A stretch of DNA of 38,951 nt, taken from assembly GCF_000387765.1 (NCBI RefSeq), contig NZ_ARZA01000267.1, forward strand, positions 1-38,951. Direction: 5' to 3'. This document shows positions 25,635-34,021 of this stretch, one piece after another (position 1 is the stretch's first letter; each line of letters begins with the position of its first letter). A program made the position numbers and the translations under genes. The notes under the pieces were generated by a model. It was not told the DNA's origin and searched no databases. It was given only the letters and a program-made list of their open reading frames with translations. Source of the stretch: Caldisalinibacter kiritimatiensis. GTDB taxonomy: Bacteria; Bacillota; Clostridia; Tissierellales; Caldisalinibacteraceae.

Positions 25635-25690
25635 TTTAGATTATAGATTAAGGATTAGAGTACAGAGTATTAGAGAATAGAGATAAGAGA
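25635..25690. repeat. Eight-unit period-7 degenerate repeat
   Basis: Eight consecutive 7-base steps of the type TATAGAT, TAGAGTA, TTAGAGA, without a break in phase. It is related to the block at 3339-3387. It lies in the TPR/pyruvate-oxidoreductase spacer; no gene is there. Confidence 0.85.
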
Positions 25691-25749
25691 ATTGTGATAA
25701 TGTCTATAATTTTTAGGAGTAAATAATAATTGTGTTTGGAGGCTTGGTT

Positions 25750-28700
25750 ATGGGAAAGATAACAAAAACTATGGATGGAAATGAGGCTGCAGCTTATACA
25801 TCTTATGCATTTACTGATGTAGCTGCAATATATCCGATTACACCTTCATCTCCAATGGCTGAAGCTGTTGATTTATGGTCAGCTCAAGGCAAAGAGAATT
25901 TATTTGGACAGCAAGTAAAGGTAGTTGAGATGCAATCAGAGGCAGGAGCTGCCGGAGCTGTACATGGTTCACTACAAGGCGGAGCTTTAACTACTACATA
26001 CACTGCATCACAAGGATTATTACTTATGATACCTAATATGTATAAAATAGCAGGAGAACTATTACCAGGAGTATTTCATGTAAGCGCTAGAGCAATAGCA
26101 GCCCATGCACTATCAATATTTGGAGACCATCAAGATGTGATGGCTACAAGACAGACAGGATTTGCTCTACTTGCATCTGGTAGTGTGCAAGAAGTAATGG
26201 ATTTAGGTGGTGTTGCACACCTTGCTTCAATAAAATCTAGAGTTCCATTTTTACATTTCTTTGATGGATTTAGAACGTCCCATGAAATTCAAAAGATAGA
26301 ATTAATAGATTATGATGACTTTGAAAGATTATTAGATTTTGAATCAGTTGAAGAGTTTAGAAATAGGTCATTAAATCCTGAACGTCCAGTTGTAAGAGGA
26401 ACAGCACAAAATCCAGATATTTATTTCCAAGGTAGAGAGTCATCAAATCCATATTATGAAAAAGTAGCTGATATAGTAGAAGACTATATGAAGGAAATAA
26501 GTAATATCACAGGAAGAGAATATCATCCATTTAACTATTATGGAGCAGAAGATGCTGAATATGTGATAGTAGCAATGGGTTCAGTTTGTGAAACAATAGA
26601 AGAAACAGTTGATTATCTACTGGATAAAGGAGAAAAGGTAGGGGTTATAAAGGTACACTTATACAGACCTTTTTCATCAAAATATTTCTTTAATGTATTA
26701 CCTGATACAGTAAAAGCAATAGCTGTACTAGACAGAACTAAAGAAGCAGGGTCAATAGGTGAACCATTATACGAGGATGTAAGGTGCTTATTCTATGATA
26801 AAGAAAAGCAGCCAATTATAGTAGGGGGAAGATACGGATTAGGTTCAAAGGATACTACACCTGCACAAATTGTTGCTGTATTTAGAAATCTTCAAGAAAC
26901 AAAGCCTAAAAATAATTTCACTATAGGTATAAAAGATGACTTAACAGATACATCACTTACAGTAGACGAAAAAATTGATACTACCCCTGAAGGAACTATT
27001 CAGTGTAAATTATGGGGACTAGGCTCTGATGGTACAGTAGGAGCAAATAAAATGGCTATTAAGATTATAGGGGATAAAACTGACCTTTATGCTCAAGGAT
27101 ATTTTTCCTATGATAGTAAAAAGTCAGGGGGAACAACTATATCTCACTTGAGATTTGGTAAAAATCCTATAAAATCAACATATTTAGTACATGATGCCGA
27201 TTATGTGGCATGTCATAACAAATCCTATGTAAATCATCACGACTTACTTGAAGGATTAAAGGAAAATGGAACCTTTGTACTTAATTGTCCATGGAATGCT
27301 GAAGAATTATCACAGAACTTACCACCGTCATTAAAAAGAGGATTGGCCGAAAAAAATGCTAAATTTTACGTTATAGACGCTATAGGTATTGCTCAAGATA
27401 TAGGATTAGGTGGCAGAATAAACATGGTTATGCAAACTGTATTCTTTAAGCTAACAAATGTAATACCTATTGAAGATGCCGTTAAGTATTTAGAAGAATC
27501 TATTGAGAAGACCTATGGAAGAAAGGGTAAAAAAATAGTTGAGATGAACAAAGAGGCTGTACGTAGAGCATTAGATGGACTAGTAAAAGTAGAAGTTCCA
27601 AAGGAATGGCTAAATGCACAGGATGATGAGGTATCAGAACCTGAAGAACCAGACTTTGTAAAAAATATACAAAGGCCTATGGAAAGCTTTAAAGGTGATG
27701 AATTACCAGTAAGTACTTTTAAAGATATGGCCGATGGAACATTCCCGTTAGGCACAACCGCATACGAAAAACGTGGAATCGCAGTAATGATACCTCAATG
27801 GCAGACAGACAAATGTATTCAATGTAATCAATGTGCATTAATATGTTCTCATGCAGTTATAAGACCTATGTTATTAAATGAGGAAGAAAAGAGAAATGCA
27901 CCATCAACCTTTGAAACAAAAGAGGCAATAGGAAAAGGATTAGAAGGACTAGAATATAGGATACAAATAAGTCCTTTGGATTGTACAGGATGTGGTAACT
28001 GTGCAGATATTTGTCCAGCTCCAGGAAAGGCATTAGTGATGGTAGATGCTGAAGAGGAAACTAATAGACAGTTAGAAAATTGGGAATATGCAATAAATGA
28101 AGTAGATATAAAAGACAATTTAGTAAATAAGATGACAGTCAAAGGAAGTCAGTTTGCAAAACCATTATTTGAATTTTCAGGAGCATGTGCAGGTTGTGGT
28201 GAGACACCTTATTTAAAACTAGTAACACAATTATACGGTGATAGAATGATGATAGCCAACGCTACAGGTTGTTCATCGATATGGGGAGCTAGTGCACCAT
28301 CTATTCCATTTACGACAGACTCTAAAGGCAATGGACCTGCATGGGCAAATTCATTATTTGAGGACAATGCAGAATACGGATATGGAATGTATTTAGCAGT
28401 TAGTCATATAAGAGAAAGATTAGCACAGCTAATGGAAAAAGGTATCGAATCAGACTTGGATGGTGAATGTAAAGTAGCCTTTACACAGTGGCTAAGCTCT
28501 ATGTATGATGGAGAAGGTTCTAAAAAAGCAACTAAAAATTTATTATCTGTTATAGATAATGATAAATATAAGTCAAATGAAATTATACAAGAAATACTAT
28601 CTAAAAAGGATTTCTTAGTTAAGAAGTCACAATGGATAGTAGGTGGAGATGGTTGGGCTTATGATATAGGATTTGGTGGATTAGACCATGTTCTTGCATC

Positions 28701-29277
28701 TGGAGAGGATGTAAATGTATTAGTGTTCGATACAGAAGTGTATTCTAATACAGGAGGTCAGGCATCGAAGGCTACACCAACAGCAGCTGCTGCTAAATTT
28801 GCTGCATCAGGTAAAAAGATACGCAAAAAAGATTTAGGCTTAATCGCAATGAGCTACGGTTATGTATATGTAGCACAAGTGTCAATGGGAGCAAATATGA
28901 ACCAGACATTAAAGGCTATAAAAGAAGCAGAAGAATATAAAGGACCTTCATTGATAATATGCTATGCACCATGTATAAACCATGGAATTAAATCAGGTAT
29001 GGGAACCTCTATAAACAGAGAAAAGGAAGCAGTGGAGTCAGGCTATTGGCATCTATATAGATATAACCCAGAATTAAAAGAACAAGGTAAAAATCCATTT
29101 ATACTTGACTCAAAAGAACCAACAAAATCCTTTAGGGATTATATAATGGGTGAAATTAGATTTTCACAGGTACAAAATACATTCCCTGAACATGCAGAAG
29201 ATTTATATTCTGAAGCAGAAAAAGCAGCTAAAGAAAGATATGATACATACAAGCGTTTAGCATCACTTAAGTATTAA
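25750..29277 (+). CDS. nifJ: Pyruvate:ferredoxin (flavodoxin) oxidoreductase
   Basis: Converts pyruvate and CoA to acetyl-CoA and CO2 with reduction of ferredoxin, the central step of clostridial fermentation. The 1175-residue single-chain form is the normal length. Seen in order: the N-terminal domain I with YPITPSSPM (residue 28 on), the transketolase C-like and gamma domains, the ferredoxin domain with CIQCNQCALIC (Cys689/692/695/699) and CTGCGNCADIC (Cys745/748/751/755), the proximal cluster pair Cys813 and Cys816 (CAGCGETPY), and the thiamine-diphosphate site with GGDGWAYDIG and NTGGQASK. ATG 25750 has GGAGG at 7 bases; the frame is open to GTG 25732 but with a poorer site. Monocistronic. 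Confidence 0.97.
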   Translation: MGKITKTMDGNEAAAYTSYAFTDVAAIYPITPSSPMAEAVDLWSAQGKENLFGQQVKVVEMQSEAGAAGAVHGSLQGGALTTTYTASQGLLLMIPNMYKIAGELLPGVFHVSARAIAAHALSIFGDHQDVMATRQTGFALLASGSVQEVMDLGGVAHLASIKSRVPFLHFFDGFRTSHEIQKIELIDYDDFERLLDFESVEEFRNRSLNPERPVVRGTAQNPDIYFQGRESSNPYYEKVADIVEDYMKEISNITGREYHPFNYYGAEDAEYVIVAMGSVCETIEETVDYLLDKGEKVGVIKVHLYRPFSSKYFFNVLPDTVKAIAVLDRTKEAGSIGEPLYEDVRCLFYDKEKQPIIVGGRYGLGSKDTTPAQIVAVFRNLQETKPKNNFTIGIKDDLTDTSLTVDEKIDTTPEGTIQCKLWGLGSDGTVGANKMAIKIIGDKTDLYAQGYFSYDSKKSGGTTISHLRFGKNPIKSTYLVHDADYVACHNKSYVNHHDLLEGLKENGTFVLNCPWNAEELSQNLPPSLKRGLAEKNAKFYVIDAIGIAQDIGLGGRINMVMQTVFFKLTNVIPIEDAVKYLEESIEKTYGRKGKKIVEMNKEAVRRALDGLVKVEVPKEWLNAQDDEVSEPEEPDFVKNIQRPMESFKGDELPVSTFKDMADGTFPLGTTAYEKRGIAVMIPQWQTDKCIQCNQCALICSHAVIRPMLLNEEEKRNAPSTFETKEAIGKGLEGLEYRIQISPLDCTGCGNCADICPAPGKALVMVDAEEETNRQLENWEYAINEVDIKDNLVNKMTVKGSQFAKPLFEFSGACAGCGETPYLKLVTQLYGDRMMIANATGCSSIWGASAPSIPFTTDSKGNGPAWANSLFEDNAEYGYGMYLAVSHIRERLAQLMEKGIESDLDGECKVAFTQWLSSMYDGEGSKKATKNLLSVIDNDKYKSNEIIQEILSKKDFLVKKSQWIVGGDGWAYDIGFGGLDHVLASGEDVNVLVFDTEVYSNTGGQASKATPTAAAAKFAASGKKIRKKDLGLIAMSYGYVYVAQVSMGANMNQTLKAIKEAEEYKGPSLIICYAPCINHGIKSGMGTSINREKEAVESGYWHLYRYNPELKEQGKNPFILDSKEPTKSFRDYIMGEIRFSQVQNTFPEHAEDLYSEAEKAAKERYDTYKRLASLKY

Positions 29278-29288
29278 TATGGAATTAG

Positions 29289-29313
29289 GGCACCACTAAG
29301 TGGTGTCTTTTTT
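29289..29313 (+). terminator. Terminator after pyruvate:ferredoxin oxidoreductase
   Basis: GGCACCAC and GTGGTGTC (one G-T pair) around TAA, then six T. Confidence 0.85.
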
Positions 29314-29386
29314 AATGTGTAAATTAAAATAATTAATATTCAGATTAAAAAAATAAATAAAATTACAAAAAACATTAAAAATATAG

Positions 29387-29415
29387 TTGACAAAATTAAA
29401 GTTCAGTCATATAAT
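29387..29415 (+). promoter_or_regulatory. Consensus sigma-A promoter of the small-peptide operon
   Basis: A perfect TTGACA (29387-29392), exactly 17 bases, and a perfect TATAAT (29410-29415). It is the best promoter in the window. Transcription should start near 29422, about 63 bases before the first small gene, in a leader made mostly of A and T. Confidence 0.85.
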
Positions 29416-29484
29416 TAAACTAAAGATAAACAAAATTAATAACAAAATAAAAATAATTAACAAAAACTTAAAGGAGGCTTAAAA

Positions 29485-29574
29485 ATGATTAAACAATTAA
29501 AGAATATCTTTAAAGTGAGAATTAAAGAAGATATAGGAATGAAGGTTTATAGAGATTTAGAATATAGAAGATAG
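29485..29574 (+). CDS. 29-residue peptide, member 1 of a paralogous pair
   Basis: ATG 29485 stands behind AAAGGAGGC, a near-perfect ribosome site, and below a consensus promoter. The peptide starts MIKQLKNIFKVRIKED and ends in IGMKVYRDLEYRR. The second small gene 27 bases downstream ends in LGLKIYKDLEYRR, with conservative changes only (M/L, V/I, R/K), a pattern expected of selected protein sequence. The N-terminal half is basic and amphipathic; there is no signal peptide, membrane helix or Cys. Not recognised. It could be a small regulatory protein, a leaderless bacteriocin or a signalling peptide; none can be favoured. Confidence 0.75.
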   Translation: MIKQLKNIFKVRIKEDIGMKVYRDLEYRR

Positions 29575-29601
29575 TGTGGAAAATAAAAGGAGGTGAATTT
29601 A

Positions 29602-29694
29602 ATGTTGAGAAGATTTTTAGAAGAAATTTTAATTAATAGCTCAGAAAAGGATTTGGGGTTAAAAATATATAAGGATTTGGAATACAGAAGATAA
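29602..29694 (+). CDS. 30-residue peptide, member 2 of a paralogous pair
   Basis: ATG 29602 with AAAGGAGGTG upstream. The peptide starts MLRRFLEEILINSSEKD and ends LGLKIYKDLEYRR. It shares the C-terminal 13-residue motif with the peptide at 29485, while the N-terminal half differs in sequence and charge (more acidic) yet stays amphipathic. Duplication followed by divergence of the N-terminus is the simplest reading. Function unknown. Confidence 0.75.
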   Translation: MLRRFLEEILINSSEKDLGLKIYKDLEYRR

Positions 29695-29716
29695 CAAGCT
29701 AGAAGAGGTGAACAAA

Positions 29717-29764
29717 TTGAACAAAAGATACGTTAGCAAATATAATTTATCCCCATTTCAATAA
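29717..29764 (+). CDS. Possible 15-residue peptide ending at the operon terminator
   Basis: A TTG codon at 29717 has GAGGTG 6 bases upstream and opens a 15-codon frame (MNKRYVSKYNLSPFQ) whose stop lies in the first bases of the terminator stem. It follows the second small gene by 22 bases. The good ribosome site is the only support; the frame is too short for anything else. It shows no similarity to the two peptides upstream. Confidence 0.35.
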   Translation: MNKRYVSKYNLSPFQ

Positions 29765-29813
29765 AAAAGTGTTAGTCTTGGGTTGCCTAAACATCAAGAA
29801 CTAACACTTTTTT
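29763..29813. terminator. Shared bidirectional terminator
   Basis: A stem of about 18 bp (left arm ends GTGTTAGTCTTG, right arm begins CAAGAACTAACAC, one bulged base) with A-run before and T-run after. It ends the small-peptide operon on the plus strand and the DUF3787 gene on the minus strand. Confidence 0.9.
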
Positions 29814-29818
29814 ATTGC

Positions 29819-29986
29819 TTACTTTTCGTTTTTATCCACCCATTCCTTTGCTTCTTCTACGCTGAATTCATTTGGAAGTGGAACTCTTGATACATCCTTT
29901 GTTTTTGTTATATTGGACCAAGCAGCAGTTTCATGATTTTCTACAGGTGCTTCTTTTTCTTTTAGTTTATATTTGTTTTTCTTCAT
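29819..29986 (-). CDS. DUF3787-family small spore protein
   Basis: 55 residues, behind AAAGGAGTGAG. Recognisable family features are a Lys-rich start, PVENHETAAWSNI in the middle, and EEAKEWVDKNEK at the end, the pattern of the clostridial DUF3787 family, one member of which is described as a spore surface protein in Clostridioides difficile. No signal peptide, Cys or enzyme motif. It is monocistronic and convergent with the small-peptide operon. I could not identify a sporulation-sigma promoter upstream by eye. Its presence suggests a spore-forming organism. Confidence 0.75.
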   Translation of the reverse strand: MKKNKYKLKEKEAPVENHETAAWSNITKTKDVSRVPLPNEFSVEEAKEWVDKNEK

Positions 29987-30226
29987 GCTCTCACTCCTTT
30001 ATATTATTATTTGCATATATAGAAAATTAATTATAGAAATTTCTTTTTTTAAAAATAACATATTTTTTACATTGGTATAACATTGATAAGATAATATTTA
30101 AATATAGGATATATCCGTTTAACAAGTAGTTCCTCCATGTTGAAAATAAAGTAAAAATACTTTAGAAAAACATAGTTTAGGTGAGTTAAAAAGAAACTAA
30201 ATGGTCTAAATAAGGGGGAAATTTTG

Positions 30227-30763
30227 ATGAACAAGATAATGAAGCTTGTTAATACAGGAGATATAAAATTATTATATATAATTAACGATAGGATTAAATG
30301 TAAATTTTTAGACAAAACAATTCCCTATATAACTGATTTAGGAAGTGCTTTCATAACTATTTTAACTTGTTTATTGTTTATAGCATTTGGAAAAAACGGA
30401 GTAAGAATAGCTGGTTATAAAGCTTTATCGGCTCTTACTACTAGTCATATTCTTGTTCACTTATGTAAAAAGAAGTTTACTAGACCTAGACCTTTCTTAC
30501 AGTTAGCTAATATAAACATATTTAAAACTAATCTCTATGATTATTCATTTCCTTCAGGACATACAACTGCAGCTTTTTCTATAAGTATAACTTTATCTCT
30601 AATATTTCCACAATTATCTTTCATATTAATATCCCTCGCGTTTTTAGTAGGTATTTCTCGTATTTATCTCGGTGTTCACTATCCAACAGATGTTTTTGTA
30701 GGTATGATTATAGGAACAGTTTTTGCCATTTTAAATAGTCATTTAATAGATTATATTATATAA
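30227..30763 (+). CDS. PAP2-family membrane phosphatase (copy 2)
   Basis: A 178-residue phosphatase with the PAP2 motifs KKKFTRPRPF, FPSGHTTA and SRIYLGVHYPTD, and about five helices. It resembles copy 1 at 15216 closely in layout (both have a short cytoplasmic start followed by INDRIKC), so they are paralogues. I chose ATG 30227 (GGGGGAA at 8 bases); a TTG codon lies just before it in frame. A glycosyltransferase starts 21 bases downstream and a UDP-glucose dehydrogenase after that, so this copy probably works in a lipid-linked sugar or glycolipid pathway, for example dephosphorylating a lipid phosphate (inference). Confidence 0.9.
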   Translation: MNKIMKLVNTGDIKLLYIINDRIKCKFLDKTIPYITDLGSAFITILTCLLFIAFGKNGVRIAGYKALSALTTSHILVHLCKKKFTRPRPFLQLANINIFKTNLYDYSFPSGHTTAAFSISITLSLIFPQLSFILISLAFLVGISRIYLGVHYPTDVFVGMIIGTVFAILNSHLIDYII

Positions 30764-30784
30764 CCTTAATTAAGGAGGCTAAGA

Positions 30785-31936
30785 ATGAAGGTAGCTATAT
30801 TTACAGATACTTTTTTACCTCAGATTAATGGAGTTACAAAAACTCTTGGGAAGTACATTGAATATATGGAAGAGAACGATATCGATTACAGAGTGTTTGC
30901 TCCTATAGATGGAGATAAGGAATACAATGATAGGATAATAAGGTTTTTTAGTGTTAAATTCTTTTTATATCCTGAATGTAGAATGGCTTTGCCTAACTAT
31001 TTTACTATTACTAAAGAACTTGATTCCTTTAAACCTGATATAGTTCATATAGTTACTCCATTTAATATAGGTCTATTCGGATATAAATATGCCAAAGATA
31101 ATAACATCCCCATAGTGTCTTCATATCATACTAACATTCCTCAATACTTAGAATACTTTAATTTAGGAATACTTAAAAATGTAGCATGGAATTTTTTCAG
31201 ATGGTTTCATAGTAACTGTAAGAAAAATTACTGTCCTTCTCAGTCAACATTAGAATTACTAAAAAGCCAAGGAATAAAAGACTTAGAAATATGGGGAAGA
31301 GGTATCGATACAAATAAATTTTCACCAAAATATAGAGATACGGAACTTAGAAAATTATTAAATATTGATGAAAAACTAGTATTTTTATATGTTGGAAGAA
31401 TATCTTCAGAAAAAGACTTAGATGTATTTATGGAAACAACAAAGAAAATAAATGAAAACTATAAGGAAAAGGTTCATTTTTTAATGGTAGGAGATGGCCC
31501 TATACTAGAAGAATTGAAAGAAGAAGCTCCTGATAATATGACTTTTACAGGATTTAAGCAAGGAGAAGAATTATCTAAATATTTTGCATCATCAGATGTG
31601 TTTATGTTTCCTTCTTCTACAGAAACCTATGGTAATGTTATTCTTGAAGCTATGGCATCAGGGCTACCGGTGATAGCTTGCTATGAGGGTGGAATAAAGG
31701 AAAACTTAATAGATGGATATAATGGGGTTGCTTGTGGAGCTAAAAAAGTAGAAGACTATTATGAAGCTGCAGTCAAGATGATTGAAGATACAAAGTTTAG
31801 GAATAATATAGCATCTAATGCTTTAAAATATACCGCTGAAAAAAGCTGGAGAAGCGTATTTAATAGACTGTTTAATAGCTTTAAAGAAGTGTTAGATACA
31901 GAGAAATCTAATCAAATTAACAAAATGTCTGCTTAA
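30785..31936 (+). CDS. GT4-family glycosyltransferase
   Basis: A cytoplasmic, GT-B-fold glycosyltransferase of 383 residues. The N-terminal domain opens with the family start VAIFTDTFLPQINGVTKTL, where the Gly-rich loop contacts the acceptor, and contains HIVTPFNIGLFG and SYHTNIPQY. The C-terminal donor-binding domain has LYVGRISSEKDLD and the E-x7-E motif in ETYGNVILEAMASGLPVIA. This opening is shared with alpha-mannosyl- and glucosyl-diacylglycerol transferases. With a UDP-sugar dehydrogenase 14 bases downstream, a UDP-glucuronate donor and a glucuronosyl lipid or wall polymer as product are plausible but inferred. Confidence 0.92.
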   Translation: MKVAIFTDTFLPQINGVTKTLGKYIEYMEENDIDYRVFAPIDGDKEYNDRIIRFFSVKFFLYPECRMALPNYFTITKELDSFKPDIVHIVTPFNIGLFGYKYAKDNNIPIVSSYHTNIPQYLEYFNLGILKNVAWNFFRWFHSNCKKNYCPSQSTLELLKSQGIKDLEIWGRGIDTNKFSPKYRDTELRKLLNIDEKLVFLYVGRISSEKDLDVFMETTKKINENYKEKVHFLMVGDGPILEELKEEAPDNMTFTGFKQGEELSKYFASSDVFMFPSSTETYGNVILEAMASGLPVIACYEGGIKENLIDGYNGVACGAKKVEDYYEAAVKMIEDTKFRNNIASNALKYTAEKSWRSVFNRLFNSFKEVLDTEKSNQINKMSA

Positions 31937-31950
31937 AGGGAGGAAAAATA

Positions 31951-33324
31951 ATGAGAATTACTGTTGTTGGTACAGGATATGTTGGATTGGTAACTGGCAC
32001 TTGTCTTGCTGAAATAGGGAATGAAGTAATATGTGTAGATGTTAATGAGGAAAAAATAAATAAATTAAGAAATGGAATCCCACCTATATATGAAGAGCAT
32101 TTAGAAGAGATGATAAATAATAACCTTGCTAAAAATAGATTAAAATTTACTACTTCATTGGAACGTGGTGTAAAATTATCTGATGTTATATTTATAGCAG
32201 TAGGAACTCCTCCTAAATCTAACGGACAGATAGATATGAGTCAAGTGGACGAAGTAGCTAAGAGTATAGGTAAGTACATAAACGGATATAAGGTGATAGT
32301 AAATAAAAGTACAGTTCCAGTTGGAAGTGCTAATAGGGTAAAAAATATTGTATATCTTAACATGAAAGATAAAAGTATTGAATTTGATGTAGTTTCAAAT
32401 CCTGAATTCCTTAGAGAAGGAACAGCTGTATTTGATACTTTTAATGGAGATAGGATAGTTATAGGTAGTAATTCTGAAAAAGCTACAGAAATAATGAAAG
32501 AAATATATGAGTCTTTTAATATACCTATGTTAATAACTAATCCTGAAAGTGCTGAGATGATAAAATATGCATCTAATGCTTTCTTAGCCACAAAGATTTC
32601 CTTTATTAATGAGATAGCGAATGTATGTGAGAGAGTAGGAGCAGACGTAAAAGAAGTAGCGAAGGGTATGGGAATAGACAAAAGAATAGGTAATAAATTT
32701 TTAAATGCAGGTATAGGTTTTGGTGGAGCATGTTTTCCAAAGGATATAAAAGGGTTAATGCAGATTGGAAATGATGCTGGATATGAATTTAAAATAGTAA
32801 AAAAGGTTTTAGAAGTTAACAATGCTCAAAGAATAAAGCCAGTTGAAATGTTGAGAAGATTGTTTGGTAATCTTAATGGAGTTAATGTTTCTATATTAGG
32901 GCTCTCGTTTAAACCTGGGACTGATGACTTAAGAGAAGCTCCATCATTATATGTAATAAAGGAATTACAAAGTGATGGAGCTAACATTAAAGCCTACGAC
33001 CCAATAGCTATGGAGAATGCAAAATTAGTTATAGGAAATTCGATGACCTATTGTAATGACCCTTATGAAGCAGTTGAAGGTAGTGATGTAGTAGTATTAT
33101 TAACTGAGTGGGCAGAATTTAAAAAGTTAGATTTTAATAGGGTGAAAGAATTAGTAAACAGACCTTTAATAATAGATGGAAGAAATACACTAGATAGTAA
33201 TAGTTTAAAAGAAAAAGGATTTGAATATTTCGGAATTGGCCTTGGGGATGCAAGTGTTGAGAATACTGGACCTAAAGAAAGTAGAATTATCAGAATAAAT
33301 CAGAAAAAAGCATGTGTTCTTTAG
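31951..33324 (+). CDS. UDP-glucose (nucleotide-sugar) 6-dehydrogenase
   Basis: Oxidises UDP-glucose to UDP-glucuronate with two NAD. The 457-residue protein begins with the Rossmann motif VVGTGYVGLVTG, carries FIAVGTPP and SNPEFLREGTA, and has the catalytic Cys261 in GGACFPKD. A second Rossmann-like domain follows (SILGLSFKPGTDDLREAP). This fits the UGD/TuaD group; GDP-mannose dehydrogenases are related but usually smaller. It is the last gene of the PAP2-GT4-UGD cassette and overlaps no other gene. A convergent terminator shared with hsp20 follows. Confidence 0.93.
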   Translation: MRITVVGTGYVGLVTGTCLAEIGNEVICVDVNEEKINKLRNGIPPIYEEHLEEMINNNLAKNRLKFTTSLERGVKLSDVIFIAVGTPPKSNGQIDMSQVDEVAKSIGKYINGYKVIVNKSTVPVGSANRVKNIVYLNMKDKSIEFDVVSNPEFLREGTAVFDTFNGDRIVIGSNSEKATEIMKEIYESFNIPMLITNPESAEMIKYASNAFLATKISFINEIANVCERVGADVKEVAKGMGIDKRIGNKFLNAGIGFGGACFPKDIKGLMQIGNDAGYEFKIVKKVLEVNNAQRIKPVEMLRRLFGNLNGVNVSILGLSFKPGTDDLREAPSLYVIKELQSDGANIKAYDPIAMENAKLVIGNSMTYCNDPYEAVEGSDVVVLLTEWAEFKKLDFNRVKELVNRPLIIDGRNTLDSNSLKEKGFEYFGIGLGDASVENTGPKESRIIRINQKKACVL

Positions 33325-33330
33325 TAAAAA

Positions 33331-33362
33331 ATACAATAGGCCCTAATAAGGGTCTATTGTAT
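33331..33362. terminator. Bidirectional terminator between the UGD gene and hsp20
   Basis: ATACAATAGGCCC and GGGTCTATTGTAT (one G-T pair) around TAATAA. The stop codon of hsp20 lies inside the right arm, and a T-run follows on the minus strand. Confidence 0.85.
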
Positions 33363-33797
33363 ATCAATTCTTCTACCGTTATCCTTACCATCAGTGGATT
33401 TTGGAAGTGTAACTTTTAGTATTCCGTTTTCATATTTGGCAGTTATACTGTCTTCTTCAATGTTATGCAATTTAAAAGACCTTTGAACATGACCATATCT
33501 TCTTTCTTTTCTAATATATCCTTGTCTTTCTTCACTAACTTCATTTCTCTTATCGGCTTTTATTATAATATAACCACTGTCGACTGAAATGTCTATTTCG
33601 TCTTTATTAAAGCCTGGCATTTCTGCCTCGATAATATACTCTTTATTAGTTTCTTTGATGTCTGCTCTCATTGACATATGATTAAAATTTGGAGTTAAAA
33701 CGTCAGGTAAATTGCTGTAAAAGTCATCATCAAAGAAAGGTTTAAATAAATCCCTCATAGTATTTCGTCTTCTATTATTTGGAGTTAAATGCCCCAT
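33354..33797 (-). CDS. Small heat-shock protein, Hsp20/alpha-crystallin family
   Basis: An ATP-independent chaperone of 147 residues that holds unfolding proteins. A short N-terminal arm (Arg-rich start, then LFKPFFDDDFYS) leads to the alpha-crystallin domain from MRADIKETNKEYIIEAEMPG to ENGILKVTLPK, with the family A-x-x-x-x-G-[I/V]-L motif (AKYENGILKVTLPK). The C-terminal tail is RRIDIQ, an I-x-I type anchor. The start has TAAGGAGGTG. Monocistronic; no CIRCE element was seen upstream. Confidence 0.95.
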   Translation of the reverse strand: MGHLTPNNRRRNTMRDLFKPFFDDDFYSNLPDVLTPNFNHMSMRADIKETNKEYIIEAEMPGFNKDEIDISVDSGYIIIKADKRNEVSEERQGYIRKERRYGHVQRSFKLHNIEEDSITAKYENGILKVTLPKSTDGKDNGRRIDIQ

Positions 33798-33906
33798 ACA
33801 AACACCTCCTTAATATATTTTATGCATTATCCATAATTAGTTTTTCCTTTAGAATAAAAATTACTCATATTGCTTATGTTTATTAAATCATTATAAATAG
33901 ATGCAA

Positions 33907-33937
33907 AAAAGGAATCCCTAATATTGGGATTCCTTTT
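33907..33937 (-). terminator. Terminator of the secreted subtilisin gene
   Basis: A perfect 12-bp stem (AAAAGGAATCCC / GGGATTCCTTTT) with a TAATATT loop; on the minus strand it is followed by a T-run. It lies about 85 bases after the protease stop. Confidence 0.85.
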
Positions 33938-34021
33938 AATAAATTATATTCTATGATATAATTTATTTGAACTAGTGTTGAGTCCTATTCATTGGGAATT
34001 TTCCTTTTGGATGGGACTTTT

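Noticed and set aside
30067-30315. Minus-strand frame of 82 codons overlapping the start of PAP2 copy 2
   Set aside because: Overlaps the real gene start and its ribosome site; hydrophobic low-complexity translation of AT-rich DNA.
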